In this document: in pieces, positions 23,429-31,182 of the stretch
Layout: every line of letters starts with the position of its first letter
How positions within the stretch are numbered: the first letter of the stretch is position 1
Origin: a virus
Length of the DNA: 34,254 nt
Strand: one strand, 5' to 3'
IMG/VR virus record: IMGVR_UViG_3300040801_002654
Coordinates: 1 to 34,254 of that record
Program-made: the position numbers and the translations under genes
Notes under the pieces: generated by a model
The model's input: only the letters and a program-made list of their open reading frames with translations
What the model was told of the DNA's origin: nothing
The model's database searches: none

Positions 23429-24280
23429 TTATTCAGAAATAGTTATAGAATTAATACCGATTTTAAGTTTGTCATCTTCAAATAAGACTACACTTTTACT
23501 ACTATCAAAATTATTTGCATAGAGTAAAGAAGTCATACCTGTTGCGGTTTTATAAATCGCGTAAGACTTTGCTTGTGGCCAATCAGCGGTAGCTTTTTCA
23601 AAAATAAGCACCAGTAAGTTCACTGCATTACGACCTGTAACTGACCAATTTGAGCCATCACAAGGGATTGGTAAACGTAAGTAACCGGGTGCTGTAGTAA
23701 CGTCAAATTCTTTAATGTCTCCAGTTGTCGGAGTATTTGTATTAACTAAATCACTACCTAATGCTAAAAATACTTGAGAAGGTGTTTCAAAAATCTCAGA
23801 ACGTAATAGTTTTAACTGAGAGTTTGCTAAATAATCACTTTTTTTACTCAGAGTATTGTCTGATTTAGTTTCAGAAATAACTAACTTACCGGGTGGGATA
23901 TTAAAGTTATCACCAACTCCAATAGAGCGAGCTAAATCAATGTGACCATAGTAAAGAATATTACCTGCTGTAGAAGCATCAAAAATACCAAAAGCTACAA
24001 CACTTGGATAAATTTCTAAAGCATCGTTGAAGGTTATATCTTGCTGATTATGGATTTGCCTATTACTAGGTTCACTCCAATATGCTGTACCCAATGGATA
24101 CGCTACTCTAGCATATCCTGTAGTACCAGGAATTTCTGTAAAATTACTTCCATCTGTTGCGGGTAAAGTGCTAGATAAGGCTATGAAAACATTACCAGCG
24201 GTGTTAGGTAAGGATACTACGTCTCCAGTTAAGAAGCTAAGTAAGTTACCTGCTAAAATTGTTGATTTACGGTCTGCCAT
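23429..24280 (-). CDS. Virion protein built of two tandem homologous beta domains
   Basis: The product has 283 residues. Residues about 1-137 contain VFIALSS, YWSEPSNRQIHNQQDITF, VAFGIFDASTAGNILYYGHI and PGKLVISE. This is a pattern common in small phage neck or fibre-like domains with the sequence VYVALST...W..P....I.F....FGIFDA. Residues about 145-283 repeat the order: VFLALGS, LRLPIPCDGSNWSVTGRN, SYAIYKTATGMTSLLYANNF and KLKIGINSITISE. The second copy has diverged strongly. A tandem duplication is visible by eye. The function is presumably structural, perhaps neck fibre or decoration. The leader is A-rich. Confidence 0.7.
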   Translation of the reverse strand: MADRKSTILAGNLLSFLTGDVVSLPNTAGNVFIALSSTLPATDGSNFTEIPGTTGYARVAYPLGTAYWSEPSNRQIHNQQDITFNDALEIYPSVVAFGIFDASTAGNILYYGHIDLARSIGVGDNFNIPPGKLVISETKSDNTLSKKSDYLANSQLKLLRSEIFETPSQVFLALGSDLVNTNTPTTGDIKEFDVTTAPGYLRLPIPCDGSNWSVTGRNAVNLLVLIFEKATADWPQAKSYAIYKTATGMTSLLYANNFDSSKSVVLFEDDKLKIGINSITISE

Positions 24281-24283
24281 ATT

Positions 24284-24775
24284 TTATATGTATCTTTTGT
24301 ATTTGTTATAAATCTGTGTGTATCCAGGTGACATATCTGTTTTATGTTGAATTTTCTGCCCCTCTTTAAGTAACTCTACTTCTTTTTCTTGAATATCATA
24401 AAACATTAAGTCTTGATTACTTGTAAACTCTGTAGGTATGTCAACTAATGAAATAGATTGATAGTAGTCAAACAGACCTTCTCTATGTTCATTATAGCAA
24501 TTAATCCAAATACATCTATCTTTAGGTATCTTGTATTGAGATAGAACTTTAGTGATTAATAAATACCTTCCATTAGTTATATCAGAACCTTTATGGTCGT
24601 CTAAATCTTTTACCGTTACAAGCCAGTAGTGATATGGTATCCATCTGAAATAGTAATCTTTAAGGTCTTCATCTCTTACGGGGCTGTAGATGTTTAAAAT
24701 ACATTTACTATCATCGTTTGACCATTCAAATACATGGTCTTTGGGTTGGTTATAAAGCTTTAGAATCGGTTCCAT
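24284..24775 (-). CDS. Neck-region protein, 163 aa, unknown
   Basis: ATG at 24775 lies five bases after the previous gene and its stop is three bases before the next. The product is alpha/beta and rich in Tyr, Trp and Lys (YYFRWIPYHYWLVTVKDLDD, IPKDRCIWINCYN). There is no membrane segment. I recognise no family. Its position among connector genes suggests a minor head or neck protein. Confidence 0.65.
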   Translation of the reverse strand: MEPILKLYNQPKDHVFEWSNDDSKCILNIYSPVRDEDLKDYYFRWIPYHYWLVTVKDLDDHKGSDITNGRYLLITKVLSQYKIPKDRCIWINCYNEHREGLFDYYQSISLVDIPTEFTSNQDLMFYDIQEKEVELLKEGQKIQHKTDMSPGYTQIYNKYKRYI

Positions 24776-24780
24776 AATTG

Positions 24781-25089
24781 TTAATCTTTCAAATATTTAC
24801 CAATACGAGCTTTGTAAACTTCTTTTTCTCTACCTAATTCTGTATGACTGTTAGGTGTTACTTCTGGCGCTAAATCACTTCTATCAAAACCTTTTTGACT
24901 TCTATCAAACGGGCTTACAGGTCTAGTTATCGGACCTAGCGTATTACTAGGAGATAAGTTATTAGCCTCTCTAGCCATTTTATATTTCATAGTCTCTAAA
25001 CTACGTTCTTTCTCTTTACGTTCTCTAATCTCTTCGCTGAAGGGGTTTAGTCTTAAACTTTGTCTTACGGGAAATCTTGGTTGCATCAT
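24781..25089 (-). CDS. Small, charged, mostly disordered protein, 102 aa
   Basis: The product is rich in Arg, Lys, Glu, Pro and Ser, with no hydrophobic core, so it is probably disordered or a linker-type protein. ATG 25089 has GAAGAG 11 to 16 bases upstream. The first 65 bases overlap the end of the gene at 25025-25273 in another frame, which is a large overlap even for this genome. A shorter start inside (M34, MKYKMAREAN) would remove most of the overlap. Function unknown; the translated product is plausible but the start is uncertain. Confidence 0.5.
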   Translation of the reverse strand: MMQPRFPVRQSLRLNPFSEEIRERKEKERSLETMKYKMAREANNLSPSNTLGPITRPVSPFDRSQKGFDRSDLAPEVTPNSHTELGREKEVYKARIGKYLKD

Positions 25090-25273
25090 ATTTATTTCTC
25101 TTCCTATTTTTGTAAGCAGTATAACCTGCCATACTTAAACCGCCTAATGTAGCAATACCGAGTCCAACCCTGTAGTCAAATTTCCTACGACCTTTTATAC
25201 CGTCATAAGCATAAGGGATTGTTCTTGCATCGCCCGCTACATCTATGTATTTAGCCATTACTAATCTCGGCAT
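25025..25273 (-). CDS. Small glycine-zipper/polybasic protein, 82 aa
   Basis: The product has a glycine-rich hydrophobic segment at about residues 36-54 (RVGLGIATLGGLSMAGYTAY) followed by a basic C-terminal tail (KNRKRNKYDATKIS and more). The start is uncertain: ATG 25273 gives MPRLVMAKYI, while ATG 25258 gives MAKYIDVAGD with only eight bases of overlap with the upstream gene. The same glycine zipper plus basic tail occurs in several other head-cluster proteins. Membrane interaction during ejection is possible but not shown. Family unknown. Confidence 0.62.
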   Translation of the reverse strand: MPRLVMAKYIDVAGDARTIPYAYDGIKGRRKFDYRVGLGIATLGGLSMAGYTAYKNRKRNKYDATKISRKTKFKTKPLQRRD

Positions 25274-25883
25274 TCATTGGTCTATTTCTTCCACCTCGTT
25301 TAGGCTCATCTTCAAAGTTGATACCTAATTTATCGAGAGTGTCTTTACCCATTCTACCAATCATTACAGTTGAAGGAGTTAATAAATCTCGTCTTCTGTT
25401 TCTCATAGGAGTGTGAATAAGTATTAATGGATGAGCTTCTGTAGAACCTTCTTCTCTATTATAAGAGACTCCAGGGATATAGATGTTTGTGCCTACGAAA
25501 TAAGCCTTAAGCTCTTCTCTAGCCCGCTGTAACATCGTTCCACCGTATCCACTGTCTCCACCTAGTGAAGGTACAAGAGAGGTATCATACAGGGATATTG
25601 CTAACTCAGCTAATACAAACTTTTCTACAATATCTTTAAGTACAACCTTATCTCTCTCATCTACAGGTAATACATAAAGAGTCCCAAAGTAAACGTCAAT
25701 CTTATGTTCAACTTGATGAACAATATCTTCAACTAACTCAGGGTCTATAGTTTGACTTATAACTCCCGTCTCGTCTAAAGGTATTAATGCAGATTGAAAT
25801 ACGTTAGCTCTCCTACCTATTTTACGATTAAGAGATGTGAAGGATGTGTACCTAAATTCTTTATCCATAACTCTATTTAGCAA
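25251..25883 (-). CDS. Probable head-tail adaptor/connector protein
   Basis: The product has 210 residues. The central helical segment (VDERDKVVLKDIVEKFVLAE) with YFGTLYVLPVDER before it resembles the bundle of gp6/gp15-like adaptor proteins that dock on the portal ring. The C-terminal part is basic and ends in a Gly/Arg-rich region. An alternative start at M6 (MDKEFRYTSF) is possible. It overlaps both neighbours (11 and 23 bases). The gene sits between the capsid protein and tail terminator, where adaptors are expected. The assignment is context-based. Confidence 0.45.
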   Translation of the reverse strand: MLNRVMDKEFRYTSFTSLNRKIGRRANVFQSALIPLDETGVISQTIDPELVEDIVHQVEHKIDVYFGTLYVLPVDERDKVVLKDIVEKFVLAELAISLYDTSLVPSLGGDSGYGGTMLQRAREELKAYFVGTNIYIPGVSYNREEGSTEAHPLILIHTPMRNRRRDLLTPSTVMIGRMGKDTLDKLGINFEDEPKRGGRNRPMNAEISNG

Positions 25884-26127
25884 ATTTGCGTAATGTACTA
25901 ATCCATCCTCTAATCTCTCTTGATGTAGAAGCTCCTGTAGATACGGTATCTTTAGCCAGTCTAGCTCTGTGATAGCTTCCTACATTTTCAATATCGTCTT
26001 TATTGCTTGGTTTACTGGGGCCAGAAGGACCGGGCTTAACTCGTTCTTTTGTATTCTTCCGTCTTAGACCGTGAAAGCCTTTGTCTTTTTGTTCTTTGGC
26101 AAAGTTTACAAATCTTCTAGGCATCAA
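25873..26127 (-). CDS. Small basic protein, 84 aa, unknown
   Basis: The product is strongly basic (MPRRFVNFAKEQKDKGFHGL, then RRKNTKERVK) with a Pro/Ser/Gly linker in the middle and a helical C-terminus. No membrane segment or known motif is visible. It overlaps its neighbours by 11 bases at each end, which supports translation. It may bind nucleic acid or the acidic head protein; neither is shown. Confidence 0.6.
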   Translation of the reverse strand: MMPRRFVNFAKEQKDKGFHGLRRKNTKERVKPGPSGPSKPSNKDDIENVGSYHRARLAKDTVSTGASTSREIRGWISTLRKFAK

Positions 26128-26464
26128 AATTAGTCCTCCCTGGTAAACCGGATGGCGTACTTAAAAGTTTCTTTTCTTTTTTCAGTTTATCTTTAATCTC
26201 ATCTTTATTCATTGCCATATTCATTAAGTTAAGGTACTCATCGTTAATTTTAAAGCGCTCTCTAAGTATTTCTAATACACCTAAGCCTGTACCTCCAATA
26301 ATGGCAAAAAGAGCTTGAAAAGATTCTTGAGTAACTACACCATCATCTAAATAGTCGTAATAAATATTTAAACAAGGTGTAGAAACTGAAATAAGAAAAG
26401 TAAGACTTACTACATAGAATAAAGGTGTTGTAAAAAAATTCTTTGTATCTTTATTTTTGCTCAT
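26117..26464 (-). CDS. Two-helix membrane protein, holin-like
   Basis: The product has 115 residues. AGGAG lies nine bases before ATG 26464. The first membrane segment is about residues 12-32 (FFTTPLFYVVSLTFLISVS) and the second about 48-66 (FQALFAIIGGTGLGVLEILR). A charged cytoplasmic tail (KDEIKDKLKKEKK) follows. This is the general layout of two-span holins, which form the lesion that releases endolysin. Its place inside a connector gene run is unusual, and no endolysin is next to it, so a virion-membrane role is also possible. It overlaps both neighbours by 11 to 14 bases. Confidence 0.6.
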   Translation of the reverse strand: MSKNKDTKNFFTTPLFYVVSLTFLISVSTPCLNIYYDYLDDGVVTQESFQALFAIIGGTGLGVLEILRERFKINDEYLNLMNMAMNKDEIKDKLKKEKKLLSTPSGLPGRTNFDA

Positions 26465-26828
26465 ACCTAATAACTCCTCGTTCTACAGTTAGCAAAGCAG
26501 TGTCAGGGAATGTTACTAATATTTCATAATCTATTTTAAGATTATAACTATCAGGTATTCCCGTAATTTCTAAAGTGTCGATTAATGTTTCAAACTGAAT
26601 TTTATTAGTATCAGAGTATATTTCAATTAACGGTTTTGTTAAAGAAAATACTGGTGTACTGTAATTATGTGAAAGAATGATTTGACAAGTGCTTCCCAGT
26701 AGAGTAGAGCTATCTAATACATTCTCTCTTTCCAAGATGACACCTACAGGTAAATCATCTCCTTCATACAAGACACTGCCTTTAAATTTGTTCTCTAACC
26801 ACCTTTTATAGACATTAACTTTTAGCAT
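26451..26828 (-). CDS. Beta-sandwich head/neck protein, 125 aa
   Basis: The product is beta-rich, with a Gly/Pro turn near residue 28 (GDDLPVGVILERENVLDSST) and a final strand pair YEILVTFPDTALLTVERGVI. This resembles the small Ig-like domain at the start of many phage fibre or baseplate proteins. The next gene upstream encodes a protein of similar length and fold pattern; the two may be paralogues. Overlaps are seven bases with the upstream gene and 14 with the downstream one. The specific function is not known. Confidence 0.6.
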   Translation of the reverse strand: MLKVNVYKRWLENKFKGSVLYEGDDLPVGVILERENVLDSSTLLGSTCQIILSHNYSTPVFSLTKPLIEIYSDTNKIQFETLIDTLEITGIPDSYNLKIDYEILVTFPDTALLTVERGVIRYEQK

Positions 26829-27241
26829 ATAAAATCCTCTTGTATCGTTTTACTGTAATTAATTCTTTTAGAAATATCTTTAAAATCTAAGACTAAATTA
26901 ATTTGATAACTACGTTCAGTTCGATACGTTAAAAGCTTGTCTATAAAAGCTGTCTCTACATTTATCTGAGGTATGTAAATCTGAAACTCTACAACAGCAT
27001 ACATCCTTTTAAAAAAGAATATGACTGAAGTATCTATTTCAGAATCTAGTTCAAATAAGGTAATCCCACTAAGTTTATCAATAATCGTACCATTAAAAGT
27101 AAGACTAGAGAAATCAAAACTGTTGTTATTATCTTCTATCTTAAATTTTAAAGATATATTGTCTTCAAAGTTGAGTTTTTTATACTCGATATCTAATGCT
27201 AAAGGATTAGTTAGACTTAGTTGATTCTGTTTCATTCTCAA
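26822..27241 (-). CDS. Beta-sandwich head/neck protein, 139 aa
   Basis: The frame opens at TTG 27241, but ATG at 27235 would give a nearly identical product beginning MKQNQLSLTN. The end of the upstream gene overlaps by about 30 bases. The protein is beta-rich (ISLKFKIEDNNNSFDFSSLT, SYQINLVLDFKDISK) and resembles its downstream neighbour in length and in the DxxSL...II...G pattern. A structural role in the neck or head surface is inferred from place. Confidence 0.6.
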   Translation of the reverse strand: MRMKQNQLSLTNPLALDIEYKKLNFEDNISLKFKIEDNNNSFDFSSLTFNGTIIDKLSGITLFELDSEIDTSVIFFFKRMYAVVEFQIYIPQINVETAFIDKLLTYRTERSYQINLVLDFKDISKRINYSKTIQEDFIC

Positions 27242-27683
27242 TCACATAACCTAGTTTAGTGTAGTCTTTCTCAGGTTTTACAAGACTATTAAAAGACTTC
27301 CAATCTTTAAAAGGTCTCTTTTCTAAAATAATATTAATCTTTTTAAGAGTAAAATCTTGAGAATCTAACATTTCCTTTTTTTCTAAAGTGTTTAAATTCT
27401 TCTTATTAACAATAGTTACTTTAGAAGTATCAAAAACCTCTTGGTTAATAGGGAGACGACCTTTAGTCTCTTCACCTATTTGCGTATCAATTAATCTTTC
27501 ACGGTCTAAACTATTATCAATCTTTTCATAAACAGGTGTTTGATTATCGTTTAATTTAATAATATCAGCACTGTGTTTATCTAAAAGTTCTTGTGATAGT
27601 TCCCCTTCTTTATAAGGAGTCTGTGAAGGGTAGTAAATGTTTCCAAATCTATCCCATATTGTCTTTTTTAGTAAATATTGCAT
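27207..27683 (-). CDS. Protein following the capsid gene, 158 aa, possible helix-hairpin-helix
   Basis: The N-terminus (LLKKTIWDRFGNIYYPSQTP) looks like a small beta domain found after major capsid genes in several siphophages. The C-terminal third holds INIILEKRPFKDWKSFNSLV, which resembles the end of a helix-hairpin-helix (II..RPF....L). The middle is charged and probably disordered. It directly follows the major capsid gene, so a head-completion or connector role is likely. The motif match is weak. Confidence 0.6.
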   Translation of the reverse strand: MQYLLKKTIWDRFGNIYYPSQTPYKEGELSQELLDKHSADIIKLNDNQTPVYEKIDNSLDRERLIDTQIGEETKGRLPINQEVFDTSKVTIVNKKNLNTLEKKEMLDSQDFTLKKINIILEKRPFKDWKSFNSLVKPEKDYTKLGYVIENETESTKSN

Positions 27684-27689
27684 ACTAAT

Positions 27690-28868
27690 CTAGTTAACCT
27701 GGTGTGTAAAGAAATACTTAGGATTTAATGCAATTGGTAAGAATGTACTAATTACGGATACTAAATCCATTGGAGGACTTTGTTTCTTTTCTTCAATGTG
27801 TACATAAAAACCCGTCTTAGGTTCTGGGATTCTATCTCCACCAGTTACAACAACCTTACTAGATTCAAGTACGGGGCCGATAGCAGATAAGCCCATACCT
27901 TTTCTTGCAAAAGAGTATTTGTTATTAGGATAGAAACGAGTTGGTATTTCTTCACCCTTCTCATTTTCTTCATAATACTTATAATCTATTGTTTGGATTG
28001 GTGGAATACCTCTAATCTGAAGCATCTTATCTAACACTTCTGGAGATACTGTACCGACTTGAGCAACTGTTAAACTCGATGCCGCATCCTTGGTACTCTT
28101 TTGTTGTAAAAGTTTTAAATACAAGTCTCTACTCATAATCACAGCATCAGGAGGGAATCCGTTAGTGTCAATGTAAGTGTTTACATCTTCAAACAAATTC
28201 TGAAGTCCGTTAGCGTTTTCTGTATCATCCCACTTATTTAGTGTAGGAGTGACTGTATTACCTGTAGCTACTAAAGCAGCCGGATAGTGATTATAGATTA
28301 CGCCTGGTTTTTTCCAATCAATAGAAAGACGAGATTCTGTACGGTTATCTACATAATCTACTTGACATTTCTCTAATACTTGAAACTTAAGACTGTCTTG
28401 ACGTACAATAACACCTTTAATTAGAGAGTCAACTGTACCGTAGATATAGGATGCTAGCTCATCCCTAGAACCTTTACGAATAATACTACCATCAGCAGCA
28501 TAATCGTGAGTTACCGATAAACCTTTCCACTGTGCATCGTACATAGCATCTCTCATTTCCCACTGTCTCTCTTCATCAAAGATAGTCCCTAGACCTATCT
28601 TGATTAATTGAGACCTAACTCGGTCAAGCTTACCGCTCATCGTTAATGGGATTTCAGCACCGTAAGCTACGATAGATGCAGCTTTGATAATACGTTCAGT
28701 AAGTAACTGTTGGAAATTCCTAGATTCAAAAGTCTTATTAGTGAAGTAATCATCGATAATATTATCTCTTCGGTCTCGGTTTAAATACCAGACTAAAGTA
28801 TCATCAGTGAGAACATCAACTGTACGAGACTCTTTTCTTGTTTCTAAGAAACTTTTAATAAAAGCCAT
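27690..28868 (-). CDS. Major capsid protein, HK97 fold, lambda gpE-like
   Basis: The product has 392 residues, a normal length for this family. It contains an N-terminal helical arm, a long central region with GVIYNHYPAALVATGNTVTP and NTYIDTNGFPPDAVIMSRDL, and a C-terminal domain ending SVISTFLPIALNPKYFFTHQ. The 'G..P.A.IMS...YL.LLQ' segment and the late 'P' and 'FY' strands match lambda gpE-type capsid proteins. It follows the decoration and acidic head genes and precedes the connectors. There is no clear Shine-Dalgarno site; the leader is A-rich. No separate scaffold gene is adjacent, so the scaffold may be the protease's C-terminal part or the acidic protein. Confidence 0.88.
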   Translation of the reverse strand: MAFIKSFLETRKESRTVDVLTDDTLVWYLNRDRRDNIIDDYFTNKTFESRNFQQLLTERIIKAASIVAYGAEIPLTMSGKLDRVRSQLIKIGLGTIFDEERQWEMRDAMYDAQWKGLSVTHDYAADGSIIRKGSRDELASYIYGTVDSLIKGVIVRQDSLKFQVLEKCQVDYVDNRTESRLSIDWKKPGVIYNHYPAALVATGNTVTPTLNKWDDTENANGLQNLFEDVNTYIDTNGFPPDAVIMSRDLYLKLLQQKSTKDAASSLTVAQVGTVSPEVLDKMLQIRGIPPIQTIDYKYYEENEKGEEIPTRFYPNNKYSFARKGMGLSAIGPVLESSKVVVTGGDRIPEPKTGFYVHIEEKKQSPPMDLVSVISTFLPIALNPKYFFTHQVN

Positions 28869-28906
28869 AGTTTGTTATTTTCTTATATTCTGTGAATTAA
28901 TGAGAT

Positions 28907-29737
28907 TTAACCCCATTTAGTTTTTATTTCAATTAGGGGTAGATGCTTTTTAATAGTTGCATCATAGTGAGGTAGATGTCCTTTATAGACTTTACCTTGG
29001 TTACATCCTGCAAGATTAAGTGTAGGTTGATTTGTTAAGTCATAACTATGAAAAGTTAAGCAAAAAATATTATCTACTTCAACTCCAATAGGCATTCCTA
29101 TAGGAGCAGCTTCCGTAATAGTACCTGTCATTACAATTTCTTCAGTGTCTAAATCAATGTAGGATACTGTACCAATAGTTGCTGGCGCATTAATCGTAGC
29201 ATTTCCCGCACCAAGACTACCTGTTAAGGTCATAGTCTCTTGGGTTACACCATCTGTACTGTAAAAATAGATGTCATCTTCATAAGCAAAGAATGTGTAC
29301 ACCTCTGTTAAAGACGTATAGCGATTCAACTCATTAGCAAACATTACAGCGGCTTCCTGTACGGTACTTGCACCAGTAGGAGTATAACTGTAGGTAATAC
29401 CTTTAACAGCTACAGAACCAATTGCAACGGAGCTTACAGTAATTACACCATAAGGAGCTATGTGTTTAATAACATCTCCGTTAGTGAATACAAAAGGGTT
29501 TTCCACTTTAATGCGTACACCACTAGGAGCTACCGTTACAGTACCTCTTGGTAGGAATCTATTTTCTTCACCAATTTTCGCTACGAATGTACCTGCTGGC
29601 ACTGTTCGTTTACCTTGTTTGTTTAAAGAAATCTTTTCGTTGGTGATGTGAAAAGAATAAGGTGTAGAAATATAATCAGGAAAGGCAAAAATAGCTTTAT
29701 CCTGAGAATATGTAGGGTCTCTTAATACAAAACTCAT
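28907..29737 (-). CDS. Probable head decoration protein
   Basis: The product has 276 residues, beta-rich and poor in long helices. RTVPAGTFVAKIGEENRFLP, RGTVTVAPSG and PYGVITVSSVAIG resemble the N-terminal beta fold of lambda gpD-type head decoration and stabilising proteins; the VPAG.F.AK segment near residues 46-53 is typical. A second domain (about 120-200) is Thr/Ala-rich with GASTVQEAAVMFANEL. The gene lies immediately before the major capsid gene, as D does before E in lambda. It is longer than gpD, so it may carry an extra surface domain. Leader is A-rich without a ribosome binding site. Confidence 0.65.
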   Translation of the reverse strand: MSFVLRDPTYSQDKAIFAFPDYISTPYSFHITNEKISLNKQGKRTVPAGTFVAKIGEENRFLPRGTVTVAPSGVRIKVENPFVFTNGDVIKHIAPYGVITVSSVAIGSVAVKGITYSYTPTGASTVQEAAVMFANELNRYTSLTEVYTFFAYEDDIYFYSTDGVTQETMTLTGSLGAGNATINAPATIGTVSYIDLDTEEIVMTGTITEAAPIGMPIGVEVDNIFCLTFHSYDLTNQPTLNLAGCNQGKVYKGHLPHYDATIKKHLPLIEIKTKWG

Positions 29738-29750
29738 ATTTTATTTTTGT

Positions 29751-30638
29751 TTAGAATTGGTTGTTACGATATGCAGCAGCTTGATTACGGGCTTGCTCAA
29801 TTTCACTCATTTCAAATTCAGCCGCAGCGTAAATGTCTTCACCGACTACAGCACCGAAGTCCACTCCACCAGCCTCGTGAAAATTAGCAAGAGTAAATCT
29901 CATTGCAAATAGTTGAGTCTCAATACTTACACCGTTATGTTCACACATAGCAGCAAACTCAGCAGCCATTGTATCAATATCTTCTGCATTAAAACTTAGA
30001 CATTGATTGTAAATATTAGCTGGTAAGAAACCTGCTTCAAATAATTCATCAGCATAATCTACGATTTCAGCAAGTTCATCTTTAACTTGTTCGTTAATAG
30101 AGAACTCTGTAATATAACCACTGATGTCATCTATACGACTTTCAACTTCTGGAAGATAGCTATAAGCTAATTCTTCAGCTAAAGGTTCCCCTTCATCTTC
30201 TACATAGAGGTAATCCTCGTCATCATATTCGTCTATATAGTCGTCATCGTAATAATCGTAGTAATCGTCTTCATCAAAATCATCATCGTATTCGTCGTAA
30301 TACTCATCATCGTATTCGTCTTCATAATCTTCATCATCGTAATACGCATCTTCTTCTAATTCATCGTAAATATCGAAAAAATCTTCTTCATCGTATTCAC
30401 CTCTATCTGTTGCCGCACCTAGCTGTACAAAATCATAGACATCTTGTACATCTGCATTTTCAAAAGCATCAAGCATACCATCTACAACATCTTCATCTGG
30501 TACAAGTTGACCAGAAATAATTGCATCTAGTGTTTCTGCATCGATACCTGTCGTATCCATCATATCTTCAAGAGCATCCGTATAATCGTAATACTCTTCG
30601 TTAATTAAATCTTGAAATAGTTCGGAAGTTATTGTCAT
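29751..30638 (-). CDS. Extremely acidic Asp/Tyr-rich head protein
   Basis: The product has 295 residues. Residues about 20-60 (TTGIDAETLDAIISGQLVPD) look like a small helix-turn-helix or four-helix domain. Residues about 80-150 are nearly all Asp, Glu and Tyr (for example DYEDEYDDEYYDEYDDDF). Residues about 165-295 are helical and Ala-rich. The gene lies between the protease and decoration genes, where a scaffolding or internal head protein would be expected; scaffolds are often acidic and helical. The acidic tract could mimic DNA or bind the very basic small proteins encoded next door. No family is recognised. Confidence 0.72.
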   Translation of the reverse strand: MTITSELFQDLINEEYYDYTDALEDMMDTTGIDAETLDAIISGQLVPDEDVVDGMLDAFENADVQDVYDFVQLGAATDRGEYDEEDFFDIYDELEEDAYYDDEDYEDEYDDEYYDEYDDDFDEDDYYDYYDDDYIDEYDDEDYLYVEDEGEPLAEELAYSYLPEVESRIDDISGYITEFSINEQVKDELAEIVDYADELFEAGFLPANIYNQCLSFNAEDIDTMAAEFAAMCEHNGVSIETQLFAMRFTLANFHEAGGVDFGAVVGEDIYAAAEFEMSEIEQARNQAAAYRNNQF

Positions 30639-30640
30639 TG

Positions 30641-30940
30641 TTATTTAGCTTTTCTGAATATACCTGCCATTGTCCCTATACCTAAACCTGCTATTGCAGC
30701 GGCTCTATCAGCGGGTAAACCTTTACGTTTAGTGGAAGAGCTAGAAGATTTTTTTTGAGTACGAGATTTTTTTCTCTTTCTTCTCTCTCTCTTCTCTCTG
30801 GTTTCACTACTCTTCTTTTTTCTTTCCCAAGTAGGTAAGGGATTAGTTCCACCAACAGCATAACCAATACCCCAACCAGCACCCGCACCAGTTCCCGCAT
30901 CTAACAGGATTTGTTTAGTTTTTCTACCAGCATAGTTCAT
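30641..30940 (-). CDS. Polybasic protein with two glycine-zipper segments, 99 aa
   Basis: AAGGAA precedes ATG 30940 by seven bases. Residues 14-31 (DAGTGAGAGWGIGYAVGG) and 84-99 (IAGLGIGTMAGIFRKAK) are glycine-rich hydrophobic segments. Between them is a 40-residue Lys/Arg/Ser tract (RKKKSSETREKRERRKRKKS). The layout suggests a membrane- or DNA-associated virion protein. It is three bases from the very acidic protein gene, so the two products may bind by charge. No family known. Confidence 0.68.
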   Translation of the reverse strand: MNYAGRKTKQILLDAGTGAGAGWGIGYAVGGTNPLPTWERKKKSSETREKRERRKRKKSRTQKKSSSSSTKRKGLPADRAAAIAGLGIGTMAGIFRKAK

Positions 30941-30949
30941 GGTAGTTCC

Positions 30950-31138
30950 TTATCGATAGTTTATAGGTATCCCTGGAAGACCTACAGTAGCTTGACCGTA
31001 AGAAGCTCCTGGTTTTACTTTTTTACCGAGAGTCTTAATCCATCCAGCCGTATAAGTGTCTCGTAGATTACATTTACGAGCTTTATCTAACGTAGGGGTT
31101 GTAGTCGTATGCGACCTTGTATTATGTTTATTTTTCAC
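30950..31138 (-). CDS. Small basic protein, 62 aa
   Basis: The start is GTG at 31138 with AAGAGGT nine bases upstream. The product has an N-terminal Lys/Arg/Thr-rich stretch and ends GQATVGLPGIPINYR. It contains Gly and Pro but no membrane segment. It lies in the run of small basic proteins beside the protease gene. Function unknown. Confidence 0.6.
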   Translation of the reverse strand: MKNKHNTRSHTTTTPTLDKARKCNLRDTYTAGWIKTLGKKVKPGASYGQATVGLPGIPINYR

Positions 31139-31182
31139 TGTTATATACCTCTTTTACGTTGTTTGTTTGTAAGAAGTATTAT

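Noticed and set aside
30180-30400. Microsatellite or assembly error in the TCGTCATCATCG-type tract
   Set aside because: The tract keeps one reading frame for 295 codons on the minus strand with varied synonymous codons, so it is genuine acidic coding sequence.
30691-30900. Alternative minus-strand frame inside the polybasic gene
   Set aside because: Low-complexity Arg/Glu shadow of the Lys/Arg tract. The other frame has a Shine-Dalgarno site and a glycine-zipper layout repeated in neighbouring proteins.
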